From: Methylococcales bacterium | GTDB lineage: Bacteria; Pseudomonadota; Gammaproteobacteria; Methylococcales; Methylomonadaceae | Length of the DNA: 37,701 bases | Assembly: GCA_009692395.1 (NCBI GenBank) | Contig: SHZG01000003.1 | Location: 1 to 37,701 of the forward strand | Reading direction: 5' to 3' | In this document: positions 17,725-25,996 of the stretch, piece after piece | Layout: every line of letters starts with the position of its first letter | How positions within the stretch are numbered: the stretch's first letter is position 1 | Position numbers and translations under genes: made by a program | Notes under the pieces: generated by a model | The model's input: only the letters and a program-made list of their open reading frames with translations | Databases searched by the model: none | Told to the model about the DNA's origin: nothing

Positions 17725-17759
17725 GTACGATAGAAATGGGCTGAGGCACGAAGCCCATC
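17725..17759. repeat. Dispersed repeat, family B (half copy)
   Basis: About 35 bases beginning GTACGATAGAAATGGG and ending GAAGCCCATC match the left half of the copy at 21933 (GTAAGATGAGTAGGG..GCGAAACCCATC) with scattered differences. It sits between the DUF262 pseudogene and the DUF433 gene. Confidence 0.5.
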
Positions 17760-17821
17760 AATCGCATTGTAAAATTGAAAATCAACAAATAACCCCGTCA
17801 GTAAAAAACTGTAATAACACA

Positions 17822-18057
17822 ATGAAAACAACAGCATTTGAACGTATCACCATCGACCCAGAAATATGTCACGGCAAACCCTGTATTCGTGGACTACGTT
17901 ATCCAGTTGAAACTGTTTAGAATGGTTAAGTTCAGGCATGACAATTGCCGATATTCTTGAAGACTATGAAGATATTGAACAAGAGGATATTTTTGCCTCT
18001 CTAAGCTTTGCTGTTCGCTTAACCCAAGTTAAACAAATTGAAATATTAGCGGCATGA
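17822..18057 (+). pseudogene. DUF433 antitoxin-like protein, frameshifted
   Basis: DUF433 proteins are small winged-helix proteins, usually the antitoxin beside a DUF5615 PIN-like toxin. The start FERITIDPEICHGKPCIRG is the family signature. The frame stops at TAG 17918 but continues in the +2 frame as LEWLSSGMTIADILEDYEDI..DIFASLSFA to TGA at 18055-18057. Adding one T to TTT at 17916-17918 restores an intact protein of about 78 residues. No DUF5615 toxin follows; the next genes are a VapB-like antitoxin and PIN toxin. Confidence 0.85.
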
Positions 18058-18145
18058 AGTTTTATTATTAACTTGTAGTTGTTAATGTTCGTGGAATGCG
18101 GGATAGATTATACAAAACTGCTCTATATTAATTCAGGAGTTCAAC

Positions 18146-18373
18146 ATGGCTACTTTACATATTGAAAATATCAACGAAGACTGTATTAAAAACTATGAAT
18201 CGATTTCGTTGGCAGAAAAACAAAAAATCAACCAATTAATTGAAGAGTTTTTAACAAAACAATGCGTTATTAAACGCCGTCAACCGCCTGTTTCTATTGC
18301 GGGTAAGGGTGGAATAATTGGCGATTTAATAGAACCTTGCGTTGCTATTGAGGACTTTGAATGCCTGAATTAG
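18146..18373 (+). CDS. VapB-like antitoxin of a PIN-toxin pair
   Basis: A 75-residue protein with a predicted DNA-binding helix region (SLAEKQKINQLIEEFL) and a C-terminal tail (IGDLIEPCVAIEDFEC) of the kind that wraps a VapC toxin. An AGGAG ribosome-binding site precedes the ATG. It overlaps the downstream PIN-domain gene by 13 bases, the usual antitoxin-toxin coupling. It is assigned by context and size rather than a strong sequence signature. The gene is intact although its toxin is interrupted. Confidence 0.65.
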   Translation: MATLHIENINEDCIKNYESISLAEKQKINQLIEEFLTKQCVIKRRQPPVSIAGKGGIIGDLIEPCVAIEDFECLN

Positions 18374-18765
18374 TGGTATTGGATACGCATATTTGAGTTT
18401 GGTGGATAAATGACAAGTTTTCTTATTTGTCAGAACAAAAAATTAATATCATAGAGCAAAGTGAACGAGTAGCTGTTTCCGTTATATCTTGTTTTGAAAT
18501 AGCTCAATTGGTAAAACGTGAACGTTTAATTTTACCTTTACCAGTGAATGAATGGTTACAAGAAGCGTTAGCACCTGCGGGTATTGAATTACTGCCCTTA
18601 TCGCTTGCTATTACTTGCCGTGCCGTTGATTTAACCGATATTTATAAAGACCCATTTGACCGAATGATTATTGCCACTGCTTTGGATTATAAGGCTAAAT
18701 TAATGAGCGTTGATGGACATTTTAAAAATTATCCTGAATTACAAGGATATTTACTCGATTTTTAG
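18361..18765 (+). pseudogene. VapC-like PIN-domain toxin with in-frame TGA at a conserved Trp position
   Basis: VapC toxins are PIN-domain ribonucleases. Reading from ATG 18361 gives MPELVVLDTHI-stop-VWWINDKFSYL, then the same frame continues to TAG at 18763-18765. The TGA at 18394-18396 falls where this toxin subfamily normally has Trp (LDTHxWxWW). The acidic metal-binding residues are all present: Asp in LDTH, Glu in SCFEIA, Asp in DPFDRMIIATA and Asp in SVDGHF. Apart from this nonsense codon the 134-residue protein looks intact. A shorter start after the stop would lose the first active-site Asp. Confidence 0.85.
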
Positions 18766-18817
18766 CAAACTATTCCATTTAGAAAATATGCAGCATAAAC
18801 CAATCATTGAATACAAT

Positions 18818-18845
18818 TTGACGGTTATAAACCCATTCGAAGAAT
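18818..18845 (+). promoter_or_regulatory. Weak possible promoter ahead of fdsA
   Basis: TTGACG (18818-18823) and AAGAAT (18840-18845) with a 16-base spacer lie about 50 bases before the fdsA ATG. The -10 match is poor. It matters only because fdsA is cut off from the fdsG promoter by 3.5 kb of other genes and may need its own start. Confidence 0.2.
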
Positions 18846-18895
18846 AACGCCTAAGGCACAAACACACGCCGCCGTGACCATACGAGGAAAACACC

Positions 18896-21748
18896 ATGAG
18901 CATGAATAAAGAAAAAGATTTTGGCACACCCGCCAGTGTTGCCACCCAGACTATTAACTTAGAAATTGATGGTTTTAAAGTCACTGTACCCGCAGGTACG
19001 TCGGTTATGCGAGCGGCGGCAAGTATTGGTATTGATATTCCTAAGCTGTGTGCGACTGATAGCATCGAGCCGTTTGGTTCGTGTCGTTTGTGTGTGGTGC
19101 AGATTGAAGGTGGGCGTGGTATGCCAGCTTCTTGTACTACACCCGTCGGCGAAGGCATGAAAGTCGCCACCCAAAATAAAAAACTCGCGGACGTGCGCCG
19201 TGGTGTGATGGAACTGTATATTTCTGACCATCCCTTAGATTGTTTAACCTGTTCTGCCAATGGCGATTGCGAATTGCAAGACATGGCGGGTGCGGTCGGT
19301 TTGCGTGAAGTCCGTTATAAACCAGTCACTACTCATTTGGATGCTAAGAAAGACAACAGCAACCCGTATTTCAGTTTTGATCCGAGCAAATGTATCGTTT
19401 GTTCACGTTGCGTGCGTGCTTGTGAAGAAACTCAAGGTACATTTGCATTGACGATTGACGGGCGCGGTTTTGATTCTAAAGTCTCACCCAGTCAAAACCA
19501 AGACTTTTTAAGTTCTGAGTGTGTATCCTGTGGCGCGTGTGTGCAAGCCTGTCCAACTGCCACGTTGATGGAAAAATCAGTGATTGACCACGGTCAACCA
19601 GAACACGCTATTGTCACCACTTGCGCGTATTGCGGTGTCGGCTGTTCATTCCGTGCGGAAATGAAAGGCGATCAAGTCATTCGCATGGTGCCAAATAAAG
19701 ACGGCAAAGCCAACCACGGGCATTCATGCGTCAAAGGACGTTTTGCTTTCGGTTACGCGACTCACAAAGACCGCATTACCAAACCGATGATTCGTGCCAG
19801 TATCAAAGATGCGTGGCAAGAAGTGAGCTGGGAAGAGGCGATTAATCACGCCGCGTCTGAACTCAGACGCATTCAAGCCAAATACGGCAAAGATTCTATC
19901 GGCGGTATTACCTCCTCACGTTGTACTAACGAAGAAACCTACCTTGTACAAAAATTCATTCGTGCAGGTTTCGGTAATAATAACGTCGATACTTGCGCCC
20001 GCGTGTGCCATTCCCCCACAGGTTACGGCTTAAAGAAAACCTTTGGTGAAGCCTCGGGTACGCAAGATTTTGATTCGGTGATGGATTCTGATGTCATTGT
20101 GGTCATCGGTGCCAATCCGACTGACGGTCATCCTGTGTTTGCTTCAATGATGAAAAAACGCCTACGTCAAGGCGCGAAATTGATTATCGTTGATCCGCGC
20201 GAAATTGATTTAGTGAACAAATCACCACACATTCAAGCGGACTACCATTTGAAACTACGCCCCAGCACCAACGTCGCGTTAATCAATGCCTTGGCGTATG
20301 TGGTTGTCACTGAAAATCTAGTGGATGAAGACTTTGTCAAAGCCCGTTGTGATGTCGCCTCGTTTGAAAAATGGCGTACATTTATCAATCAGGAAAAAAA
20401 CTCACCCGAAGCTAGTGCAGCCATTACAGGTGTTCCTGCTGCCGATATCAGAGCCGCCGCGCGTTTATATGCTACTGAAAAAAATGGCGCTATTTACTAC
20501 GGCTTAGGCGTTACTGAACACAGCCAAGGTTCAACCATGGTGATCGGTATTGCCAACTTGGCAATGGCAACAGGTAATCTAGGGCGCAGAGGCGTCGGTG
20601 TCAATCCATTACGCGGACAAAATAACGTGCAAGGTTCATGCGATATGGGTTCATTCCCGCATGAATTCCCCGGTTATCGCAACGTGGCTGACCCTGTGAC
20701 TCGCGCCTTTTTTGAAGACGCATGGCAAGCCCCATTAAGCGGTGAACCAGGTTTACGCATTCCCAATATGTTTGATGCCGCGCTCGATGGCAGCTTCTTA
20801 GGCTTGTATTGTGAAGGCGAAGACATTGCCCAATCTGATCCCGATATTAAACACGTTCATGCCGCGTTACGCGCGATGGAATGCGTGATTGTTCAAGATA
20901 TTTTCTTAAACGAAACTGCAAAATTTGCCCACGTCTTCTTGCCTGGTGCATCATTTTTAGAAAAAGACGGCACATTTACCAACGCAGAACGCCGTATTTC
21001 GCCCGTGCGCAAAGTGATGAAACCCTTGGCAACTTATGCCGATTGGGAAGTTACACAAATGTTATCCAACGCATTAGGCTACCCGATGAACTACAGCCAT
21101 CCATCAGAAATTATGGATGAAATTGCCAGTTTAAAACCGACGTTCAGTCATGTCAGTTATCAAAAAATCGATGAACTTGGCAGTGTGCAATGGCCTTGCA
21201 CAGAAGAAGCTCCCGAAGGCACACCCACGCTGCACGAGGAACATTTCTTGCGTGATAACGGCAAAGGTCTGTTCATGTTGACCGAATATGTGGCAACCAG
21301 CGAAAAAATCACCCCAATGTTCCCGTTGATTTTGACCACAGGACGGATATTGTCGCAATACAACGTCGGCGCACAAACTCGCCGCACAGAAAACAACGCG
21401 TGGCACAGTGAAGACCGTTTAGAAATTCATCCGCACGATGCCGAAGATCGCGGCATAGTTGATGGCGATTGGGTAGGAATTAAGAGCCGTGCTGGGGAAA
21501 CCGTATTACGCGCCTTAGTGACTGAGCGCGTACAAGTCGGCGTAGTTTATACCACCTTCCATTTCCCTGAATCAGGCGCGAACGTCATCACCACCGACAA
21601 TTCAGACTGGGCGACTAACTGCCCTGAATATAAAGTCACTGCCGTACAGATTGCGAAAGTACTCGCCCCGTCAGAATGGCAACAAAACTATGCAGATTTC
21701 AGTGAGCAGCAATTGGAATTGTTGGAAGCAGCACAACACAACGCCTAA
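18896..21748 (+). CDS. fdsA: NAD-dependent formate dehydrogenase, catalytic alpha subunit
   Basis: This is the molybdopterin subunit that oxidises formate to CO2. The 950-residue protein has an N-terminal [2Fe-2S] domain (KLCATDSIEPFGSCRLCVV), the His/Cys cluster HPLDCLTCSANGDC, two ferredoxin clusters (CIVCSRCVRAC and CVSCGACVQAC), then the molybdopterin domain opening with the [4Fe-4S] motif CAYCGVGC. The molybdenum ligand is Cys in CARVCHSPT, encoded by TGC, so this is a cysteine and not a selenocysteine enzyme. The C-terminal bis-MGD cap includes RTENNAWHSEDRLEIHP. A GAGGAAAA site precedes the ATG. It belongs with fdsG and fdsB upstream and with fdhD and fdsD downstream. Confidence 0.97.
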   Translation: MSMNKEKDFGTPASVATQTINLEIDGFKVTVPAGTSVMRAAASIGIDIPKLCATDSIEPFGSCRLCVVQIEGGRGMPASCTTPVGEGMKVATQNKKLADVRRGVMELYISDHPLDCLTCSANGDCELQDMAGAVGLREVRYKPVTTHLDAKKDNSNPYFSFDPSKCIVCSRCVRACEETQGTFALTIDGRGFDSKVSPSQNQDFLSSECVSCGACVQACPTATLMEKSVIDHGQPEHAIVTTCAYCGVGCSFRAEMKGDQVIRMVPNKDGKANHGHSCVKGRFAFGYATHKDRITKPMIRASIKDAWQEVSWEEAINHAASELRRIQAKYGKDSIGGITSSRCTNEETYLVQKFIRAGFGNNNVDTCARVCHSPTGYGLKKTFGEASGTQDFDSVMDSDVIVVIGANPTDGHPVFASMMKKRLRQGAKLIIVDPREIDLVNKSPHIQADYHLKLRPSTNVALINALAYVVVTENLVDEDFVKARCDVASFEKWRTFINQEKNSPEASAAITGVPAADIRAAARLYATEKNGAIYYGLGVTEHSQGSTMVIGIANLAMATGNLGRRGVGVNPLRGQNNVQGSCDMGSFPHEFPGYRNVADPVTRAFFEDAWQAPLSGEPGLRIPNMFDAALDGSFLGLYCEGEDIAQSDPDIKHVHAALRAMECVIVQDIFLNETAKFAHVFLPGASFLEKDGTFTNAERRISPVRKVMKPLATYADWEVTQMLSNALGYPMNYSHPSEIMDEIASLKPTFSHVSYQKIDELGSVQWPCTEEAPEGTPTLHEEHFLRDNGKGLFMLTEYVATSEKITPMFPLILTTGRILSQYNVGAQTRRTENNAWHSEDRLEIHPHDAEDRGIVDGDWVGIKSRAGETVLRALVTERVQVGVVYTTFHFPESGANVITTDNSDWATNCPEYKVTAVQIAKVLAPSEWQQNYADFSEQQLELLEAAQHNA

Positions 21749-21760
21749 CAGACGGCTTTT

Positions 21761-21845
21761 GTAGGTTGGGTTGCGGCTGTTTCGCAACCCAACAGATGCT
21801 AGAGGTAGGTGTTGGGTTGCCAAAAAGACGGCAATCCAATCTACG
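21761..21845. repeat. Dispersed palindromic repeat, family A (copy 1)
   Basis: About 85 bases with two back-to-back hairpins: GGGTTGCG..CGCAACCC and GTTGGGTTGCC..GGCAATCCAA, all inside an outer inverted repeat GTAGGTTGGGTTGC / GCAATCCAATCTAC. The copy at 30586-30667 shares nearly the whole sequence. It begins 13 bases after the fdsA stop and could act as an RNA stabiliser or attenuator between fdsA and fdhD. Confidence 0.85.
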
Positions 21846-21932
21846 CTACTGGTTTCAAGCGAGATAATGTTTATTATTATGAAAAAAACTTTAACCCCCG
21901 TAGATACCGTCTTGCTGTCAAAAGTGCAACTT

Positions 21933-22012
21933 GTAAGATGAGTAGGGCAACGCGAAACCCATCACAACGTGGATTAATAATGGGTTTCGGCTATCACCTC
22001 TACCCATCCTAC
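21933..22012. repeat. Dispersed palindromic repeat, family B (copy 2)
   Basis: Starts GTAAGATGAGTAGGG and ends CACCTCTACCCATCCTAC, with inner arms CGAAACCCAT (about 21952-21961) and ATGGGTTTCG. It is an 80-base imperfect palindrome related to the sequences at 15892-15972 and 17725-17759. It fills most of the gap before fdhD together with the family A copy. Confidence 0.75.
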
Positions 22013-22024
22013 TAAAAAAATCAA

Positions 22025-22843
22025 ATGTTAGAGAACGAACTAGGCTGGACAAACTATCAACACCGCATGGTGAACCGTTGGCAAGGCAGCGAACACAGCC
22101 ATGAAGAAGACTGTGTTGCAGAAGAAGTGCCGATTGTCCTGATGTACAACGGTATTTCCCACGTCGTCATGTTAGCCACACCGACCAATTTAGAAGATTT
22201 TGCCTTGGGTTTTAGTATGACTGAAGGCATTATTCAACATCCGAAAGAATTTCTATCAGCGCGGGTTTATCAACGCGCCAACGGTATAGAAGTACAAGTC
22301 AAAATCCCCGAAGAACGCTTTGTCTGTTTAACTGACAAAGGGCGTAATTTGACAGGACGCACAGGCTGTGGCTTATGCGGTGCCAGCACGCTAAAACAAG
22401 CAGTACGCCAACCTGCACCCGTACACAGTTCTATCAGCGTCACCGCTGCACAACTCACCGCCGCCTTAACAGATTTACACAATCGACAATCATTAAACCA
22501 ACTGACAGGTGCGATACACGCTGCCGCTTGGGTTGAACCTGAACGCGGTATTATTGATGTGCGCGAAGATGTGGGTCGTCATAATGCACTCGATAAGCTA
22601 CTTGGGTTATTATGTCGTACTGGCAAAGATGTCAACGCGGGTTATATCATTGTCACTAGTCGCGCCAGTTATGAAATGGTACAAAAAACCGCTTTCTTAG
22701 GTATCGGTTTATTAGTCGCCATTTCCGCGCCAACAGGCTTAGCGATACGTCTTGCGGAACAAGCAGGAGTCACGCTAGTCGGCTTTGCACGCGGCGAAAA
22801 CCATGTTATTTACACTCATCCACAACGGATAATACACTCATGA
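22025..22843 (+). CDS. fdhD: Formate dehydrogenase accessory sulfurtransferase FdhD (FdsC)
   Basis: FdhD moves sulfur from the IscS desulfurase to the molybdenum cofactor, a step formate dehydrogenases need for activity. The 272-residue protein has the family features: EEVPIVLMYNG at the N-terminal side, LGFSMTEGII, the functional CxxC loop TGCGLCG, the segment DVREDVGRHNALDKLLG, and the C-terminal SRASYEMVQK. In fds operons this gene is called fdsC. It overlaps fdsD by 4 bases. It is 276 bases from fdsA because two palindromic repeats have been inserted between them. Confidence 0.96.
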   Translation: MLENELGWTNYQHRMVNRWQGSEHSHEEDCVAEEVPIVLMYNGISHVVMLATPTNLEDFALGFSMTEGIIQHPKEFLSARVYQRANGIEVQVKIPEERFVCLTDKGRNLTGRTGCGLCGASTLKQAVRQPAPVHSSISVTAAQLTAALTDLHNRQSLNQLTGAIHAAAWVEPERGIIDVREDVGRHNALDKLLGLLCRTGKDVNAGYIIVTSRASYEMVQKTAFLGIGLLVAISAPTGLAIRLAEQAGVTLVGFARGENHVIYTHPQRIIHS

Positions 22844-23046
22844 AAATTGAACGTTTAATTACAATGGCTAATGATATTAGCAACTATTTCAACGCCGAAC
22901 CCGACAGAAAAGACGCGGTTGCAGGTGTTAGAAACCATATTGCCCATTCATGGGAACCTCGAATGCGCAAAGCTCTGATTGAATATAATCAACAAGATGG
23001 TTCTGAATTGTCAGAATTGGCAAGGGCGGCGGTGGCTGAGCTTTAA
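22840..23046 (+). CDS. fdsD: NAD-dependent formate dehydrogenase, delta subunit
   Basis: FdsD is a small helical protein needed for assembly of the fds formate dehydrogenase. The 68-residue sequence has the family pattern LITMANDISNYFNAEPD.., VAGVRNHIAHSWEPRMR.., then an acidic Ala-rich end LSELARAAVAEL. The ATG overlaps the fdhD stop (ATGA), so it is translationally coupled. It is the last gene of the operon and is followed by a hairpin. Confidence 0.93.
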   Translation: MKIERLITMANDISNYFNAEPDRKDAVAGVRNHIAHSWEPRMRKALIEYNQQDGSELSELARAAVAEL

Positions 23047-23063
23047 ACGTGTTATCGAAAACG

Positions 23064-23095
23064 CCCATCCCGCGGCTATGCTTGGATGGGTTTAT
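23064..23095 (+). terminator. Probable terminator of the fds operon
   Basis: Arms CCCATCC (23064-23070) and GGATGGG (23084-23090) with a 13-base loop, followed by TTTATT, 18 bases after the fdsD stop. The T tract is short, so efficiency is uncertain. Confidence 0.6.
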
Positions 23096-23159
23096 TCCGA
23101 TTTACCGCTAAAAAGACCAAGATGGGAGGACATCAAGTTCGCTTTCACGAGTTTAAACC

Positions 23160-24749
23160 ATGCCAACTTTATTACATCACTTACTGTTTAAATCAGTACC
23201 ACGCGCGGCGAATAGGGCCGCTATCGTTCATAAAAAAACGATAACTTCTTATGGGCAGCTTGCGGAAAACGTACAGCAACAAGCCGAAGCCTTACTGGGT
23301 GTTCATTTAAAGCCTCAGCAGCGCGTGGCTATTTTCTTGCCTAAACAATTGGAAACAGTCAGTAGTGTGTTGGCAATTAGTTTAGCGGGTGGCGTGTTCG
23401 TGCCGATTAATCCCGTGTTAAAAGCTCCGCAAGTCGCGCATATCCTCACGGACTGCACAGTTCATATTCTGATTACTTCATACAGCCGTTTGCAAAATCT
23501 CGCGATGGTGTTGGCGGATTGCCCTGATTTACACACTATTGTTTTAGTGGACTACGATACGACTGCCAGTCCTTTAAAGGACTGGCAGTCGTGTTCTATT
23601 CTAGGCTGGCAGACTTATTTACAACAAGCAACCACACAACCACTGCCCCGCCTCATCGACACCGATATGGCAGCGATTTTGTACACGTCTGGCAGTACAG
23701 GTAAACCCAAAGGTGTGGTGTTATCGCACCGTAATTTAGTCACGGGGGCGAAAAGTGTTAGCGAGTATTTACACATCACGGAAGAAGACTGTTTATTAGC
23801 GGTGTTGCCGTTTAGTTTTGATTACGGTTTAAATCAATTGCTAAGCGCGTTACTGAACGGCGCGTGTTGTGTATTGCTGGATTATTTATTACCGCGTGAT
23901 GTGCTGAACACATTAGCCACTCAAAAAATCACAGGGCTAGCGTGTGTGCCGCCGTTGTGGTCGCAATTGGCTAAACTCGATTGGCCTGAGGGTATTAATG
24001 AGCATTTACGCTACTTGACTAACTCAGGCGGCAAACTGCCTAAATTGGTATTAGCGGCGATACGGCAGCGTGTACCGAATGGGCAGTTTTTTTTAATGTA
24101 CGGCTTAACCGAGGCGTTTCGCTCTACTTATTTACCACCTGAGCAATTGGACGACCGACCTGATTCTATTGGCAAAGCCATTCCGAATGCTGATATTTTA
24201 GTGGTGCGCGAAGATGGTACGCCCTGTGCGCCTCATGAGCAGGGAGAATTAGTGCATCGGGGTTCGTTAGTGGCAATGGGTTATTGGAATGATGCGATTA
24301 AAACCGCTGAACGTTTTAAACCCGCGCCGCATCACAATTCCGCGTTACCGTTTACTGAAATTGCTGTGTGGTCGGGTGATACCGTCACGATGGATGAAGA
24401 CGGTTATTTGTATTTTGTCGGGCGCAAAGATGACATGATTAAAAGTGCTGGTTATCGCATTAGTCCGACTGAAATAGAAGAAGTGATTTATAGTTCGGGT
24501 GTGGTCAAAGAAGCCGCCGCTATCGGTATAGAACATGATAGTTTAGGGCAGGCGGTTGTAGTGGTGATCAGTTTGCAACATCCAGACGATTACGAGGAAG
24601 CGGTGTTAATGAAATATTGCCAAGCGCAATTGCCGAACTTTATGCAGCCTGCCAAAATTATTGTGTTAGCCAATTTGCCGAAAAATCCCAACGGTAAAAT
24701 TGACCGTAACACCTTAGTGCAACAATTTGCCGATATTTTTCAATCATGA
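23160..24749 (+). CDS. Acyl-CoA ligase (AMP-forming), exosortase-A-associated type
   Basis: A 529-residue member of the ANL superfamily, which activates a carboxylic acid as an acyl-AMP and then loads it on CoA or a carrier protein. The AMP-binding P-loop ILYTSGSTGKPKGV (near residue 180), the YGLTE motif, the GELVHRG..MGYW segment, the SGDTVTMDEDGYLYFVGRKDDMIK hinge region (A8 motif) and the terminal lysine in LPKNPNGKIDRN are all present. The overlapping downstream decarboxylase identifies it as the ligase commonly found with exosortase A polysaccharide clusters. Here no exosortase or polysaccharide gene is adjacent. Substrate unknown. Residues about 135-145 are encoded by a perfect 34-bp DNA palindrome. 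Confidence 0.88.
   Translation: MPTLLHHLLFKSVPRAANRAAIVHKKTITSYGQLAENVQQQAEALLGVHLKPQQRVAIFLPKQLETVSSVLAISLAGGVFVPINPVLKAPQVAHILTDCTVHILITSYSRLQNLAMVLADCPDLHTIVLVDYDTTASPLKDWQSCSILGWQTYLQQATTQPLPRLIDTDMAAILYTSGSTGKPKGVVLSHRNLVTGAKSVSEYLHITEEDCLLAVLPFSFDYGLNQLLSALLNGACCVLLDYLLPRDVLNTLATQKITGLACVPPLWSQLAKLDWPEGINEHLRYLTNSGGKLPKLVLAAIRQRVPNGQFFLMYGLTEAFRSTYLPPEQLDDRPDSIGKAIPNADILVVREDGTPCAPHEQGELVHRGSLVAMGYWNDAIKTAERFKPAPHHNSALPFTEIAVWSGDTVTMDEDGYLYFVGRKDDMIKSAGYRISPTEIEEVIYSSGVVKEAAAIGIEHDSLGQAVVVVISLQHPDDYEEAVLMKYCQAQLPNFMQPAKIIVLANLPKNPNGKIDRNTLVQQFADIFQS
23559..23592. repeat. Perfect 34-bp palindrome inside the ligase gene
   Basis: Seventeen-base arms, ACGACTGCCAGTCCTTT and its exact reverse complement, meet at 23575/23576 with no spacer, centred on TTTAAA. 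It encodes the residues around TTASPLKDWQSC in a variable stretch before the AMP-binding motif. It would make a very stable mRNA hairpin or a cruciform. Confidence 0.9.
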
Positions 24750-25972
24750 CTATCCCCAAACACGCACCCACACTGTTTCCCGCGCAAAATAATCAACTCC
24801 TTATCGGCGGCATCCCATTAACCCGCTTAGCTCAACGACTCGGCAAAACGCCGTTTTATGCCTATGACCGACAACTCATCATTGACCGCGTTACGCAATT
24901 GCGCCAACAAATGCCCGCTGATTTAAAAATTCACTATGCGTTAAAAGCCAATCCTATGCCTGCGGTCGTGCAGCTCATGGCAGGCTTAGTGGATGGCTTT
25001 GATGTGGCATCGACCGCAGAAATGCACGTCGCGCTCGATACCCTTATGCCCAGCCAATATAGCAGCATCGCAGGCCCCAGCAAACGCCGCGCCGAATTAA
25101 GGTCAGCCCTTGCGGCAGGCATTACCATCAACGTGGAATCGCCTAACGAGCTGGAAACCATTGCCCAATTATCCGCTCAAAGCGGTATTACAGCATCGGT
25201 AGCCATCCGCATTAACCCCGCGTTTGAGCTGAAAACCTCAGGCATGAAAATGGGCGGCGGTGCGAAACCGTTTGGTATTGATGAAGAACAATTGCCTGTG
25301 GTATTGCAACGGCTACAGGCGTTACAACTGGATTTTCAAGGCTTTCATATTTACAGCGGTTCGCAAAATCTCAAAGCCGAAGCCCTTATTGAAACCCAGC
25401 AACAAAGTATTGCATTAGCCATGCGGTTATTAGAATTCTGCCCTAATGGTATTAAAACACTCAATATCGGCGGCGGTTATGGCATCCCTTATTTTGCAGG
25501 TGAACAGCCATTAAATACGCAACAAGTCGGCGACGCGCTGGCTATTGAAATGGCTAAATTTAAAGCCGTACAACCACACGCGGAAGTCATTATTGAGTTA
25601 GGGCGTTATTTAGTCGGCGAAGCAGGGGTTTATGTGTGCCAAGTGGTGGATAAAAAAATCTCGCGCGGGCACATCTATTTGGTTGTCGATGGTGGTTTGC
25701 ATCATCATCTCGCGGTATCGGGTAATTTTGGGCAAGTTATTCGCAAGAATTATCCTGTTGCTATCGGCAATAAAATACACGGTGAGCCACAAGAAATCGT
25801 AACTATCGTCGGCTGTTTATGTACGCCGTTGGATATTATCGCTGACAAAATGCGCTTACCCGTCGCTGAAATAGGTGATTTTGTGGTGGTGTATCAATCA
25901 GGTGCTTATGGCTTAACGGCCAGTCCGAACGCATTTTTAAGTCAACCCAATGCGGCAGAGGTATTAGTGTAA
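24746..25972 (+). CDS. PLP-dependent decarboxylase, exosortase-A-associated type
   Basis: A 408-residue fold-type III PLP enzyme (alanine-racemase-like barrel, related to diaminopimelate and ornithine decarboxylases). The PLP lysine is in IHYALKANPMP (about residue 72), followed by VDGFDVASTAEM, the phosphate-binding LNIGGGYGIPYF and, near the C terminus, GDFVVVYQSGAYGLTASPNAFLS, which shapes the second-subunit active site. The ATG overlaps the ligase stop by 4 bases, so the two form one translational unit. In exosortase A clusters the same pair acts with an acyl carrier protein in an unresolved step. The true substrate cannot be read from sequence. Confidence 0.88.
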   Translation: MTIPKHAPTLFPAQNNQLLIGGIPLTRLAQRLGKTPFYAYDRQLIIDRVTQLRQQMPADLKIHYALKANPMPAVVQLMAGLVDGFDVASTAEMHVALDTLMPSQYSSIAGPSKRRAELRSALAAGITINVESPNELETIAQLSAQSGITASVAIRINPAFELKTSGMKMGGGAKPFGIDEEQLPVVLQRLQALQLDFQGFHIYSGSQNLKAEALIETQQQSIALAMRLLEFCPNGIKTLNIGGGYGIPYFAGEQPLNTQQVGDALAIEMAKFKAVQPHAEVIIELGRYLVGEAGVYVCQVVDKKISRGHIYLVVDGGLHHHLAVSGNFGQVIRKNYPVAIGNKIHGEPQEIVTIVGCLCTPLDIIADKMRLPVAEIGDFVVVYQSGAYGLTASPNAFLSQPNAAEVLV

Positions 25973-25996
25973 GCAGGATTTGTTATTTAAAATTTC

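Noticed and set aside
18361..18765. Idea that TGA codes for Trp throughout this genome
   Set aside because: Other genes end normally on TGA (for example fdsG and ntrB), and the cassette's other internal stops include TAA and TAG. A standard code with mutation is simpler.
20000..20030. Possible selenocysteine in FdsA
   Set aside because: The molybdenum ligand in CARVCHSPT is encoded by TGC, so it is cysteine.
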